Below, piece after piece: positions 23,834-32,549 of a DNA stretch of 36,604 nt. The stretch lies in assembly GCA_027306585.1 (NCBI GenBank), contig DAHUZJ010000121.1, positions 1-36,604 of the forward strand, read 5' to 3'. Made by a program: the position numbers and the translations under genes. Source of the DNA: Acidimicrobiaceae bacterium. Its GTDB lineage: Bacteria; Actinomycetota; Acidimicrobiia; Acidimicrobiales; RAAP-2. Each line of letters begins with the position of its first letter. Position 1 is the first letter of the stretch. The notes beneath the pieces were generated by a model. That model saw only the letters and a program-made list of their open reading frames with translations. It had not been told where the DNA came from and ran no database searches.

Positions 23834-25336
23834 GTGGACCGTCCACCGGGTAGGCGGTCGCGGCCGTGGCGCCGAGGTGGCACGGAGCGGCCGGAACTGG
23901 ACGAGCGGGCGCTCGGTGCGATGGCCGAGGCGGCCCGGCGCGCTCGCGCCGGCTCCGGCGCCCCTCCGGCGGAGCGGTCCGGTCCGCCGCGTCCGGACCC
24001 TCCAGAGCCGGCGCAGCCGCAACCGGTGCGGCGACCACGGCCTGGAGCCCGGCTCCTCGCCTCGAGCCGTCAGTCGGAGGCCTCGGACGCGCCGGGCACC
24101 TCAGGTCAAACTCCGCCCACGTCCCGCCTCGAGCCCTCCTCCGGTGCCCGAGGCGTCCAACACGACCTGGACGACGTGGACGACCTGGACGACGAGGGGC
24201 CGGGCGGGCGTGAAGAGCTGAAGGCGGTCATCGCCGCTCGAGCAGCGGAGGCCGCTCGAGCGGCGGAGGCCGCCAGGGTGGCGCGGGACCGCACGCCCGC
24301 ACGCCAGCCCAGCCGCCGGAGCACACCCGGCGCGACGCCGGGCGGCGCTCGTGCGCCGAGGCCGGGCCCGGCGCAAGGCCGAGCGGGCGGGAACGGGAGG
24401 AAGGCCGTCCAGCCCCCCGCCGTCCAGCCCCCCGCCGCCCAGCCCCCCACCCGCCCACGCACCCGCCAGCCGATTGCCCGATCGGGGGGCACCGGTGGGC
24501 CGGCCGCCGGCCGGCTGGCCGGCGGTCAGCCACCGACCCGCCAGCGTCCGAGCCCCGAGCGACCGACCCTCCCGACGCCCGCACCGCAGCCCACCTCGCG
24601 CCGGCCGGTCACCGCGAGGACGCCCGAGGGCCACGACCCGACTCGACAGGTGCACACCGGTCCGCCGTCCGATGCGCCGTCCCGGAACGCCCGCCCGACC
24701 CGGGCAGTGCCCGCCGTGCCGCCACCCCGCCCGCCGAGCCGCTGGCAGCAACTCGGCCTCACCACCCCGAGCGGGCGGCGCATGCTCACCGCGGCAGCCG
24801 CCGTGATCGTCGTCGCCCTGGTGGTCGGGTTCGTGCTCACGAGTGGCGGGGGTGGGTCGCCGAGCCGCTCGGTGACAGCACCGGCAACGAAGGCCCGCCG
24901 GTCCTCGCCCACCACGACGGCACCCGCCGCCACCACGACGGCCCCGCCGTCGACCTCGACGACGGCCCCGCAGGCCACGACCACCACGACGGCACCGCCC
25001 GCCACGACGACGACCACCACCACCGCGACCGCACCGCCCGGCTCGACGACGACCACCTCGACCACGGCGTCGGCGACAGGCGCCCCGCAGCTCACGACCC
25101 TTTCGCCGGCGTCGGGGAGCGCCGGGCAGCCGGTCGTGGTCTCGGGCTCGGGCTTCTTCAGCGGCAACGGGCAGATCGTCGCCTCCTTCGGCGGGACCAC
25201 GGCGTCCACCAGCTGCTCCGGCACCACGTCGTGCACGGTCACCGTGCCCAACCTCGGCACAGCCACCGCCACCGTGCCGGTCACCATCACGACGACAAAG
25301 GGCACCTCGAACCCGCTGTCGTTCGCCTACCAGTAA
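23834..25336 (+). CDS. Single-pass membrane protein with disordered cytoplasmic part and external TIG domain
   Basis: A protein of about 500 residues. Residues 1 to about 310 are Pro/Arg/Ala-rich and probably disordered, with an acidic patch (DLDDVDDLDDEG) and an Ala-Glu-Arg helix (AARAAEAARVARD). One helix lies at 317-338 (AAAAVIVVALVVGFVLT). Outside it is a Thr/Pro-rich, wall-spanning-type linker (about 350-415) and then an IPT/TIG immunoglobulin-like domain (about 417-500: LSPASGSAGQPVVVSGSGF, VTVPNLGTATATV). The function is not known; a surface or wall-associated role is inferred. The GTG at 23834 is the most likely start; the 148 bases before it hold no gene I can support. Confidence 0.65.
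   Translation: MDRPPGRRSRPWRRGGTERPELDERALGAMAEAARRARAGSGAPPAERSGPPRPDPPEPAQPQPVRRPRPGARLLASSRQSEASDAPGTSGQTPPTSRLEPSSGARGVQHDLDDVDDLDDEGPGGREELKAVIAARAAEAARAAEAARVARDRTPARQPSRRSTPGATPGGARAPRPGPAQGRAGGNGRKAVQPPAVQPPAAQPPTRPRTRQPIARSGGTGGPAAGRLAGGQPPTRQRPSPERPTLPTPAPQPTSRRPVTARTPEGHDPTRQVHTGPPSDAPSRNARPTRAVPAVPPPRPPSRWQQLGLTTPSGRRMLTAAAAVIVVALVVGFVLTSGGGGSPSRSVTAPATKARRSSPTTTAPAATTTAPPSTSTTAPQATTTTTAPPATTTTTTTATAPPGSTTTTSTTASATGAPQLTTLSPASGSAGQPVVVSGSGFFSGNGQIVASFGGTTASTSCSGTTSCTVTVPNLGTATATVPVTITTTKGTSNPLSFAYQ
24407..24448 (+). repeat. 15-bp in-frame tandem repeat
   Basis: gtccagccccccgcc occurs twice exactly (24407-24421 and 24422-24436), followed by a partial third copy gcccagcccccc. It encodes VQPPAVQPPAAQPP in the disordered cytoplasmic part of the TIG protein. 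Confidence 0.8.
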
Positions 25337-25415
25337 CCCCGTCGCCCGCGGCGGCGTCCGCTTCGCGCACGTGGGTCGAGACCGCTCTCGCCCGCGCCGA
25401 TCGCGCCACCTCGGT

Positions 25416-25427
25416 GCGGGCGCCCGC
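25416..25427. terminator. Palindrome between convergent genes
   Basis: gcgggcgcccgc is a perfect 12-bp palindrome in the 129-base gap between the TIG gene and the convergent dxs. It could form a hairpin, but there is no T-run. The rest of this gap holds only the 17-bp tandem repeat next to the dxs stop. Confidence 0.3.
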
Positions 25428-25434
25428 CGGCCCC

Positions 25435-25468
25435 GCCCGCCGGACCGGTCAGCCCGCCGGACCGGTCA
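25435..25468. repeat. Exact 17-bp tandem repeat at the dxs stop codon
   Basis: gcccgccggaccggtca occurs twice without a mismatch (25435-25451 and 25452-25468). The right copy ends on the dxs stop codon, so the left copy duplicates the stop just downstream. Each unit contains the palindrome GACCGGTC. Confidence 0.8.
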
Positions 25469-27274
25469 GCCCACGCCGAGCGCGCCGAGCGCGGACCGAG
25501 CGAGCCCAGCCCCGTCGAGCCCGTGGGCCCGCAGCAGCTCGTCGGGCTTGCCGTGCGGGAGGTAGGCGACCGGCAAGCCCCGGACGACCACTCGGGCCCC
25601 GGCGTCCGGTCCCGGGGGCGACGAGGCGGCCAGGGCGCCGGCGACCAGCGACCCGACGCCGCCCTCGGCGACGCCGTCCTCTGCCGTCACCACGACCCGG
25701 TGGCGAGCGGCATCGGCGAGCATCGCCGGGTCGAGCGGGGTCGCCACCCGAATGTCCCACACGGTGACCCCGATGCCCCGGGCGGCCAGGACGTCGGCCG
25801 CCCGCTCGCAGGACTCGAGGAGCTTGCCGAGCCCGAGGAAGCACACGTCGGTGCCGCCGGCGACCAGCCGGCGGGCGGAGAGGCCGGTGCCGACCACGTC
25901 GGACCGCCGCGCCGGGGTCTTGGGCCAACGGATGGCCACCGGCCCGGACGTGATGTCCAGGGCCTGGCGGAGCATCACGCGCACCTCGTCGTAGGAGGAG
26001 GGGACGAGCACGGTCATGCCCGGCACCTTGGTCAACAGGGCGAGGTCGAGCAGGCCGTGGTGGCTCGGGCCGTCGTCCCCGGTCACCCCGGCCCGGTCCA
26101 GGCAGAAGACGACGGGCAGGCCGTGCAGTCCCACGTCGAAGTAGAGCTGGTCCCAGGCCCGGTTGAGGAACGTCGAGTAGATGGCCACGACCGGCCGTAG
26201 GCCGCCCATGGCCATGCCGGCGGCCGCCGTCACGGCGTGCTGCTCGGCGATCCCGACGTCGACGAAGCGGTCGGGGAAGCGCTCGGCGAACGGCAGCAGG
26301 CCGGTGGGCCCGGGCATGGCTGCCGTCACGGCGACGACCTCGGGCCGGACGGCCGCCTCGGCCAGGAGCGCCGTGCCGAACGCCTCGGTGTAGCTGGCCG
26401 TCGCCGCCCGGGGGCGGGGGCGCCCGGTCGCCGGGTCGAAGGGCGAGACGTCGTGGAGGCGCTTCTCGGGGTCCGCCTCGGCCGGGGCGTACCCGCGCCC
26501 CTTCTGGGTGTGCACGTGGACCACCACCGGCCCGGCCACGGTGGCCGCCTGCCGCAGCGCGTCCTCCACGGCGGTCGTGTCGTGCCCGTCGACGGGACCG
26601 GTGTAGGTGAAGCCGAGGGCACGGAAGAAGGCCGCCGGTGGCTCGGTCCCCGCCGGCGCGGCGGCACCTGTCGGCGAGCCGGCGGTCGTCAGCGGGGACA
26701 CCGTGGGGGCGTACGAGCGGCCGTTGTCGTTGAGGACGACGACCACCCGCCGGCCGCCCGTGCCGATGTTGTTGAGGGCCTCGTAGGCGAGCCCCCCGGT
26801 GAGGGCGCCGTCGCCCACCACCGCCACCACGTGGTGGTCGCCCCCGCGCAGGTCCCGCGCCCGGGCGAGCCCGTCGGCGTACGACAAGGCGGTCGAGGCG
26901 TGGCTGTTCTCCACCAGGTCGTGCGCCGACTCCGCCCGGTTCGGGTAGCCCGAGAGCCCACCCGCCTGCCGCAGGGTGGCGAAGTCGTCGGCCCGGCCGG
27001 TCAGCACCTTGTGGGCGTAGGCCTGGTGGCCCGTGTCCCACACGATCGGGTCGGCCGGCGAGTCGAACACCCGGTGGAGGGCGAGGGTCAGCTCCACCGC
27101 GCCCAGGTTCGACCCGAGGTGGCCACCGGTGACGGCGACCGACTCGACGAGGAACCGCCGGATGCCGGCGGCCAGCTCGTCGAGCTCGGGCCGCCCCATG
27201 TGGCGCAGCGTGGCGGGGTCCAGCCCGGTGAGCGGCAGCTCGGCGACCGGCGAGGGGACGTGGAGGGCGGTCAC
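25466..27274 (-). CDS. dxs: 1-deoxy-D-xylulose-5-phosphate synthase
   Basis: A 602-residue thiamine diphosphate enzyme joining pyruvate and glyceraldehyde 3-phosphate, the entry step of the MEP isoprenoid pathway. Motifs are TGGHLGSNLGAVELT (49-63, catalytic His 52), WDTGHQAYAHK (79-89), the thiamine-binding GDGALTGG (154-161) with N182 in LNDNGRSY, EQHAVTAAAGMA near 345 and DRAGVTGDDGPSHHG near 395. GTG at 27274 starts two bases after the hpnH stop. It is the last gene of the hopanoid operon, so it probably raises precursor supply for hopanoids; whether another dxs exists in the genome cannot be seen. Confidence 0.93.
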   Translation of the reverse strand: MTALHVPSPVAELPLTGLDPATLRHMGRPELDELAAGIRRFLVESVAVTGGHLGSNLGAVELTLALHRVFDSPADPIVWDTGHQAYAHKVLTGRADDFATLRQAGGLSGYPNRAESAHDLVENSHASTALSYADGLARARDLRGGDHHVVAVVGDGALTGGLAYEALNNIGTGGRRVVVVLNDNGRSYAPTVSPLTTAGSPTGAAAPAGTEPPAAFFRALGFTYTGPVDGHDTTAVEDALRQAATVAGPVVVHVHTQKGRGYAPAEADPEKRLHDVSPFDPATGRPRPRAATASYTEAFGTALLAEAAVRPEVVAVTAAMPGPTGLLPFAERFPDRFVDVGIAEQHAVTAAAGMAMGGLRPVVAIYSTFLNRAWDQLYFDVGLHGLPVVFCLDRAGVTGDDGPSHHGLLDLALLTKVPGMTVLVPSSYDEVRVMLRQALDITSGPVAIRWPKTPARRSDVVGTGLSARRLVAGGTDVCFLGLGKLLESCERAADVLAARGIGVTVWDIRVATPLDPAMLADAARHRVVVTAEDGVAEGGVGSLVAGALAASSPPGPDAGARVVVRGLPVAYLPHGKPDELLRAHGLDGAGLARSALGALGVG

Positions 27275-27276
27275 GG

Positions 27277-28281
27277 TCAGTGGGTGCTCACCAGGGCGCG
27301 AAGCGACTCGCGCAGCGACCCCATCGAGGCGATCACGGCCGACGGCTCGTACCCGCAGTGCGCCATGCAGTTGGCGCAGCGGGGGTCCTTGCCCCGCCCG
27401 TACTTGCTCCAGTCCGTGGACTCGACCAGCTCCTTGTAGCTCGAGACGTGGCCGTCGGCCATGAGGTAGCACGGCCGCTGCCACCCGAGCACCGAATAGC
27501 TCGGGATGCCCCACGCCGTGCAGTCGAAGTCGGCCTTGCCCTCGAGGAAGTCGAGGAACAGCGGCGAGTGGTTGAGGCGCCACTTCTTGCGCTTGCCGGC
27601 GAACGCCTCCCGGAACAGCTGCCGGGTCTGCTCGACGCCAAGGAAGTGCTCCTGGTCCGGGGCCTTCTCGTAGGCGTAGGCCGGGGAGATCATCATGGCG
27701 TCGACCCCGAGATCGTCGTTCAGGAAGTCGAGCAGGTCCCGCACCGTCTTCGGCGAGTCGGTGTTGAAGAACGTCGAGTTGGTGGTGACCCGGAAGCCGC
27801 GTCGCTTCAGCTCCCGGATCGCCTCCACCGCCGTGTCGAACACCCCTTCACGGTCGACGGCAGCGTCGTGCCGCTCGCGCAATCCGTCCATGTGGACGAC
27901 GAAGGAGAAGAAGTGGTTCGGGGTGAACTTGTCCATGCGGCGCTGCAGCAGCACGGCGTTGGTGCACAGGTAGACGTACACCTTCCGCTTCACCAGCTCG
28001 GCCACGATCTTCTCGATGTCGGGGTGGAGCAGCGGTTCGCCGCCGGCGATCGACACCATCGGGGTGCCGCTCTCCTCCACGGCGTTCACGACGTCCTCCA
28101 CCGACAGGCGCTTGCGCAGGATCTCGGTCGGGTGCTGGATCTTGCCGCAGCCCGGGCACGACAGGTTGCAGGCGAACAGCGGCTCGATCTCGACGATGAA
28201 CGGGTAGAACTTGCGGCCCTTCAACCGCTGCTTCATGAGATGGGCTCCGATACGGAGGTTCTGTTGCAAGGGGATTGGCAT
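27277..28281 (-). CDS. hpnH: Adenosyl-hopene transferase HpnH (radical SAM)
   Basis: A 334-residue radical SAM enzyme that adds a 5'-deoxyadenosyl group to diploptene/hopene to give adenosylhopane, the first step of side-chain synthesis. The iron-sulfur motif is ACNLSCPGCGK (Cys 38, 42, 45), followed by SIAGGEPLLHPDI and YLCTNA. The C-terminal part has further cysteines (RCANCMAHCGYEP), as in the DUF3463 extension of HpnH proteins. The sequence from KFYPFIVEIEPLF onward is strongly HpnH-like. The ATG shares one base with the stop of the preceding fusion gene (TGATG). Confidence 0.95.
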   Translation of the reverse strand: MPIPLQQNLRIGAHLMKQRLKGRKFYPFIVEIEPLFACNLSCPGCGKIQHPTEILRKRLSVEDVVNAVEESGTPMVSIAGGEPLLHPDIEKIVAELVKRKVYVYLCTNAVLLQRRMDKFTPNHFFSFVVHMDGLRERHDAAVDREGVFDTAVEAIRELKRRGFRVTTNSTFFNTDSPKTVRDLLDFLNDDLGVDAMMISPAYAYEKAPDQEHFLGVEQTRQLFREAFAGKRKKWRLNHSPLFLDFLEGKADFDCTAWGIPSYSVLGWQRPCYLMADGHVSSYKELVESTDWSKYGRGKDPRCANCMAHCGYEPSAVIASMGSLRESLRALVSTH

Positions 28282-29675
28282 CAGCGCACCTGTAGGGGGA
28301 GAGCGAAACGGACGGATTCTTCGGTGGTGCGGCGCTCGTCGACGTCGAGCCGGCCAAGCCGGCCGAGGGCCTCGACGACCTCCTGCACCAGGATTTCGGG
28401 GGCGGACGCACCTGCGGTGAGCCCGACGGTGACCGCACCGTCGAGCCACGCGAGACGGAGCTGGCCGGCGTCCTCCACCAGCTCCGCCCGGGCGCCCTCG
28501 CGCCGAGCCACCTCCACCAGCCGGGCCGTGTTGGAGGAGTTGCCCGATCCCACCACCAGGACCAGGTCGCACTCGGCGGCCATGGCCCGCACCGCGTCCT
28601 GGCGGTTCTGGGTGGCGTAGCAGATGTCGTCGGCGCTCGGACCGGCGAGGTCGGGGAACCGGCGGCGCAGGGCGTCGACGATCTCGGCCGTCTCGTCGGT
28701 CGCCAGCGTCGTCTGCGTGAGGTACGCGAGGGGCCGGTCACCGGGGTCGGGCAGGGTGTCCACGTCGGCGACGGACTCCACGACGTGCATCGGCGCCTCA
28801 CCGAGCGTGCCGACGACCTCTTCGTGGTCGGCGTGGCCGATGAGGGCGATCTCGTAGCCGTGGGCGGCGAAGCGGCGCGCCTCGTGGTGCACCTTGGCCA
28901 CCAGCGGGCAGGTGGCGTCGACCACCCGGAGGCTGTCGCGCCCGATGGCCTCGGCCCGCACCTCCGGGGACACGCCGTGGGCCGCCAGCACGACGGTGGC
29001 GCCCTCGGGCACCTCGTCGAGCTCGTCCACGAACACAGCGCCCCTGGCCGCCAGCTCGCCCACGACGTGGGCGTTGTGGACGATCTGGCGGCGCACGTAG
29101 ACGGGCGCCCCGAAGCGCTCGAGGGCGCGTTCGACGATCTCGATGGCCCGTTCCACGCCGGCGCAGAACGACCGGGGCGAGGCCAGGAGCACCCGCCGGT
29201 CGCCGGTGGCGCGCGCCCAGCGCTCGAGCGCGGGGCGGACGCGCGCCAGGACGTCGAGCGCACCGGGCCCGGCGACGGCGCGCACCACGGCCGCCGGCGT
29301 CGCCGCCGGGAGGGCGGCCACGGCCCAGGCCGAGTCGTCGTCGCCCGCCAGTCCCGGCGCTCCCTCGGTCACCACCGGTCCGACGACCACCTCGAGCCCG
29401 TCGTGGCGCAGCTCCTCGGCCACCAGGACGGCCGCCGGCAGGCGGCGGGCGACCCCCGGGCCGCAGACCTCGTCGGCCACCCCCAGCTGGCCGGGCCGCA
29501 GTCCCGGGGCGGCGGACGTCCCGACCACCGCCACGGGCAGCCCGGCGGGGACGGACCCGAGGAGGTTCGCCACGGCCCCCGTCACCGCGGCGCGCCCGGC
29601 GCCCGTCACCACGGCGCCGGCGCCGACGGCCCGGGCCGCCGCACCGTGGGGCGACAGCACGATCAGGTCATCCAT
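28281..29675 (-). CDS. ispH: HpnG-like phosphorylase domain fused to IspH
   Basis: A 464-residue two-part protein. Residues about 161-464 are a complete IspH, the last MEP enzyme, which makes IPP and DMAPP: cluster cysteines 171 (SFCAGV), 256 (DATCPLV) and 352 (DDICYATQNRQ), His 200, His 233, HADHEEVVGT (281-290) and TQTTLATDE. Residues 1 to about 155 resemble a short nucleoside-phosphorylase domain (VVTGAGRAAVTGAVANLL, VVGTSAAPGLRPGQLGVADE). The gene sits between shc and hpnH, where hpnG lies in other clusters, so I read this part as HpnG-like. HpnG releases adenine from adenosylhopane. The domain is short and its expected Met-Glu ribose motif appears as GDDDSA (111-116), so its activity is uncertain. 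ATG at 29675 overlaps the shc stop by 8 bases. Confidence 0.88.
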   Translation of the reverse strand: MDDLIVLSPHGAAARAVGAGAVVTGAGRAAVTGAVANLLGSVPAGLPVAVVGTSAAPGLRPGQLGVADEVCGPGVARRLPAAVLVAEELRHDGLEVVVGPVVTEGAPGLAGDDDSAWAVAALPAATPAAVVRAVAGPGALDVLARVRPALERWARATGDRRVLLASPRSFCAGVERAIEIVERALERFGAPVYVRRQIVHNAHVVGELAARGAVFVDELDEVPEGATVVLAAHGVSPEVRAEAIGRDSLRVVDATCPLVAKVHHEARRFAAHGYEIALIGHADHEEVVGTLGEAPMHVVESVADVDTLPDPGDRPLAYLTQTTLATDETAEIVDALRRRFPDLAGPSADDICYATQNRQDAVRAMAAECDLVLVVGSGNSSNTARLVEVARREGARAELVEDAGQLRLAWLDGAVTVGLTAGASAPEILVQEVVEALGRLGRLDVDERRTTEESVRFALPLQVR

Positions 29676-31542
29676 GCGGTCCCCCTCCGTGGACGTACCG
29701 GCCGAGGGCGCACACCGGGAACACCAGCCGGTAGAGGTGGTAGTTGATGTAGAAGTCGCCGGGGAAGCCGGTCCCGGTGAACCAGGGCTCGTCCCACGTG
29801 CCGTCGTCGCACTGGGTGGCGGCGAGGAAGCCCACGCCGCGCCCGACCGCCTCCCCGTCGCGCCGGCCGGCGGCCAGAAGGGCCAGCAGGGCCCACGCCG
29901 TCTGCGAGGCCGTCGACGCCCCGCGGCCGGCCCATGCTCGGTCGTCGTAGGAGCGCAGGTCCTCGCCCCAGCCGCCGTCGTCGTTCTGGTGCGCCTCGAG
30001 CCACCCCACCGCCCGGCGGATCGCCGGGTGCGACGGGTGGAGGCCGGCGGCCACCAGGGCCGGCACGACCGCTCCGGTCCCGTACACGTAGTTGGCGCCC
30101 CACCGGCCGAACCACGAGCCGTCGGCCTCTTGGGCGTCGAGCAGCCATGCCACGCCGCGGTCGAGCGCCGGTCCGGTGCGCCCGAGCGCCGCCAGCATCT
30201 CGACCACGTGGGCCGTGACGTCGGCGCTCGGCGGGTCGATGAGCTCCCCGAAGTCGCAGAACGGCAGCTCCCGGCAGAGCGCCCGGGTGTTGTCGACGTC
30301 GAAGGCGGCCCAGCCGCCATCGGCGCACTGCATCCCCTCCACCCAGGCCGCGCCGCGGTCGACGACGCCGTCGTCCCGCACCCGCGTGCGGCGCAGCGCC
30401 AGGACGACCTCGGCGGTGTCGTCGACGTCGGGGTAGCGGGCGTTGGCGAACTCGAAGGCCCAACCGCCGGGGGCCAGGTCCGGGCGGCGCACCTTCCAGT
30501 CGCCGTCGACGGTGATCTCCTCGGCCGCCAGCCAGCGGGCGGCGCGGTCGATGGCCGGATGGTCCGCCGACAGGCCGGCGTCGGCCAGGCCCACCACGGC
30601 GAGCGCGGTGTCCCACACCGGGGACTGGCAGGCCTCGAGGCGCCGTCCCCGTTCGTCCTCGATCGTGAAGCCGTCGAGGCCCTCCAGGGCGGCACGCATG
30701 ACGGGGTGGTCGATGGCGTACCCCCGCAGGTCGAGGGCCATCATCGAGTACACCCAGGGCGGCTGGATGCCGCCCCACCCGCCGTCGGCCTCCTGGCGCT
30801 CGATGATCCAGCGTTCCGCCTCTCGCAGGGCGATCGAGCGGACGGCGCGCAGCGGCCGGCGCTCGTAGCGGTGCAGCACGCGGTCGGCACGCTGGAACAG
30901 CCCGGCCCACGTGAGCGGCGAGCGCAGGGGCAGCGGCGGCAAGCCGGTTCGCAGCTCGTCGAGGTCGACGGGCATGGGCCGCACGGGGCGGTAGGCCCCC
31001 ACGACCGTGAGCGCCACGACCGTCTGGCGGGCCCAGCAGCCGAAGTCGTAGATGTTGAGCGGGACCCACGGCGGCAGGAGGACGAGCTCCGGCGGCAGCA
31101 CGGGGACGTCCTCCCAGGACCACTTGCCGAAGAGCGACATCCACAGCTTGGTGAAGACCCGGGCGCGCTCGAGGCCACCCATGTCCCGCACGAACTCGGC
31201 CGCCCGCCGCATGTGGGCAGCGTCCGGCGGGTCGCCCGCCAGCTTGAGGGCCACGTAGGCCTCGAACGTCGTCGACAGGTCGGCCGGGCCGCCGTGGAAG
31301 TTGCCCCACGTGCCGTCCTCGCGCTGGTTGGCGCGGATCCACTTCGCGGTCGCCGCCGTCTGGGCGTCGGTGCGGATCCCGAGGAACTGCCGTACGAAGA
31401 GGTCCTCGGCGTCCATGGTGACGTTCGTCTCCAGCTCGCCTTTCCACCACCCGGTGCCGTCCTGCAGCGACAGCAGGGCCTCGGTGGCCCGCTTGAGGGT
31501 GGTGGTGGCGTCGACCGTGCCCGGCCCGGCGGTGATCGTCAC
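29668..31542 (-). CDS. shc: Squalene-hopene cyclase
   Basis: A 624-residue class II cyclase converting squalene to hopene/diplopterol, normally a monotopic membrane enzyme. The catalytic acid motif DVDDTAE is at about 372. Several QW repeats are visible, such as QREDGTWGNFHGG, QEADGGWGGIQPPW, MQCADGGWAAFDVDN, QEADGSWFGRWGANY, HQNDDGGWGEDLRSY and QCDDGTWDEPWFTG. The end GFPGDFYINYHLYRLVFP is typical of bacterial cyclases. The GTG start overlaps the prenyl synthase stop (GTGA). Length and motifs are complete. Confidence 0.96.
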   Translation of the reverse strand: MTITAGPGTVDATTTLKRATEALLSLQDGTGWWKGELETNVTMDAEDLFVRQFLGIRTDAQTAATAKWIRANQREDGTWGNFHGGPADLSTTFEAYVALKLAGDPPDAAHMRRAAEFVRDMGGLERARVFTKLWMSLFGKWSWEDVPVLPPELVLLPPWVPLNIYDFGCWARQTVVALTVVGAYRPVRPMPVDLDELRTGLPPLPLRSPLTWAGLFQRADRVLHRYERRPLRAVRSIALREAERWIIERQEADGGWGGIQPPWVYSMMALDLRGYAIDHPVMRAALEGLDGFTIEDERGRRLEACQSPVWDTALAVVGLADAGLSADHPAIDRAARWLAAEEITVDGDWKVRRPDLAPGGWAFEFANARYPDVDDTAEVVLALRRTRVRDDGVVDRGAAWVEGMQCADGGWAAFDVDNTRALCRELPFCDFGELIDPPSADVTAHVVEMLAALGRTGPALDRGVAWLLDAQEADGSWFGRWGANYVYGTGAVVPALVAAGLHPSHPAIRRAVGWLEAHQNDDGGWGEDLRSYDDRAWAGRGASTASQTAWALLALLAAGRRDGEAVGRGVGFLAATQCDDGTWDEPWFTGTGFPGDFYINYHLYRLVFPVCALGRYVHGGGPHG

Positions 31543-32549
31543 CGGTCCCGCGCCGTCACGTAGCGGGCGATGGCGACCAGCTCGGCTCGCGGCCCCTCGG
31601 CGAGCTCCACCGACGCCAGCGCGTCCAGCGCCTGGGCCAGGTGGCGGTCGGCGAGGGCGACCACCTCGTCGCGAGCACCGCACTGCTCCACGAGCCGGGT
31701 GGCCCGGGCGACGTCCGCCTCGGCCATCTCGCCGGCGAGGAGGGCCTGCAGCTCCTCGGCACCGCCGCCGCCGGCGGCCATGGCCATGGCCACGGGCAGC
31801 GTCTTCTTGCCGGCCAGCAGGTCGCTGCCGACCGGCTTGCCGGTGAGCGCCGGCTCCCCCCAGATCCCGAGCAGGTCGTCGACCGCCTGGAAGGCGATGC
31901 CGAGGTGGGCGCCGTAGGCCTCGAGGGCGCCGACGGTCGCCGCCGGAGCTCCCGCCAGGAGCGCGCCGAGCGCGGTGGCGCACGCCACCAGCGCCCCGGT
32001 CTTGCCCTCCTCCATCGCCAGGCACTCGGCCACCGTGACGGTGGACCGTCGCTCGAACGCCATGTCCGACGCCTGGCCGGCGATCATGGCCTGGTTCGCG
32101 TCGGCCAGGCGCGCCGCCGCCCGCACCCGCTCGGAGGTCGGCTCCTCCAGGAGCACCTGGAGGGCGAGGCCGGCGAGGGCGTCCCCGGCGACGATGGCCG
32201 GGCCCACCCCGTACTCGACCCAGACGGTCGTCCGGTGCCGCCGCTCGTGGTCGCCGTCGATGATGTCGTCGTGGAGCAGCGAGTAGTTGTGGACGAGCTC
32301 GACGGCCACGGCCCCCGGGACGCCCACCTCCTCGGGCGTGCCCGTGGCGGCGGCCGACACGAGGACCAGCGCCGCCCGGACCCGCTTGCCGCCGCCGTCG
32401 AGGTGGTGCTGCACCGGCCCACGGAGGGTCGGATCGAGCCGCGCGACGGCGGCGTCCAGGGCAGGGGCGATCAGCTCGGCGGCCCGCGCCAGCGCGGCGG
32501 GCGGCAAGGTCAGGGGCCCGCCGGTGCTCGGGACGGCATAGGTGGTCAC
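31539..32549 (-). CDS. Polyprenyl (probably farnesyl) diphosphate synthase
   Basis: A 336-residue trans-prenyltransferase that condenses IPP with allylic diphosphates. The first Asp-rich motif is LLHDDIIDGD (Asp 94-98), with GGGKRVRAAL at 52-61. The second motif reads AVDDLLGIWG (Asp 224/225), lacking the last Asp of the usual DDxxD. In a hopanoid operon the expected product is farnesyl diphosphate for squalene; chain length is not proven. GTG start overlaps the hpnE stop as GTGA. Confidence 0.9.
   Translation of the reverse strand: MTTYAVPSTGGPLTLPPAALARAAELIAPALDAAVARLDPTLRGPVQHHLDGGGKRVRAALVLVSAAATGTPEEVGVPGAVAVELVHNYSLLHDDIIDGDHERRHRTTVWVEYGVGPAIVAGDALAGLALQVLLEEPTSERVRAAARLADANQAMIAGQASDMAFERRSTVTVAECLAMEEGKTGALVACATALGALLAGAPAATVGALEAYGAHLGIAFQAVDDLLGIWGEPALTGKPVGSDLLAGKKTLPVAMAMAAGGGGAEELQALLAGEMAEADVARATRLVEQCGARDEVVALADRHLAQALDALASVELAEGPRAELVAIARYVTARDR

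Noticed and set aside
29663-31450. Long alternative frames antisense to or offset from the hopanoid genes
   Set aside because: Arg/Gly/Pro-rich translations without motifs, produced by the high GC content; the real frames carry complete family motifs.
31860-31890. Loss of function in the prenyl synthase because its second Asp motif reads DDLLG
   Set aside because: As I recall, related hopanoid-cluster synthases share this form, and all other motifs are intact.
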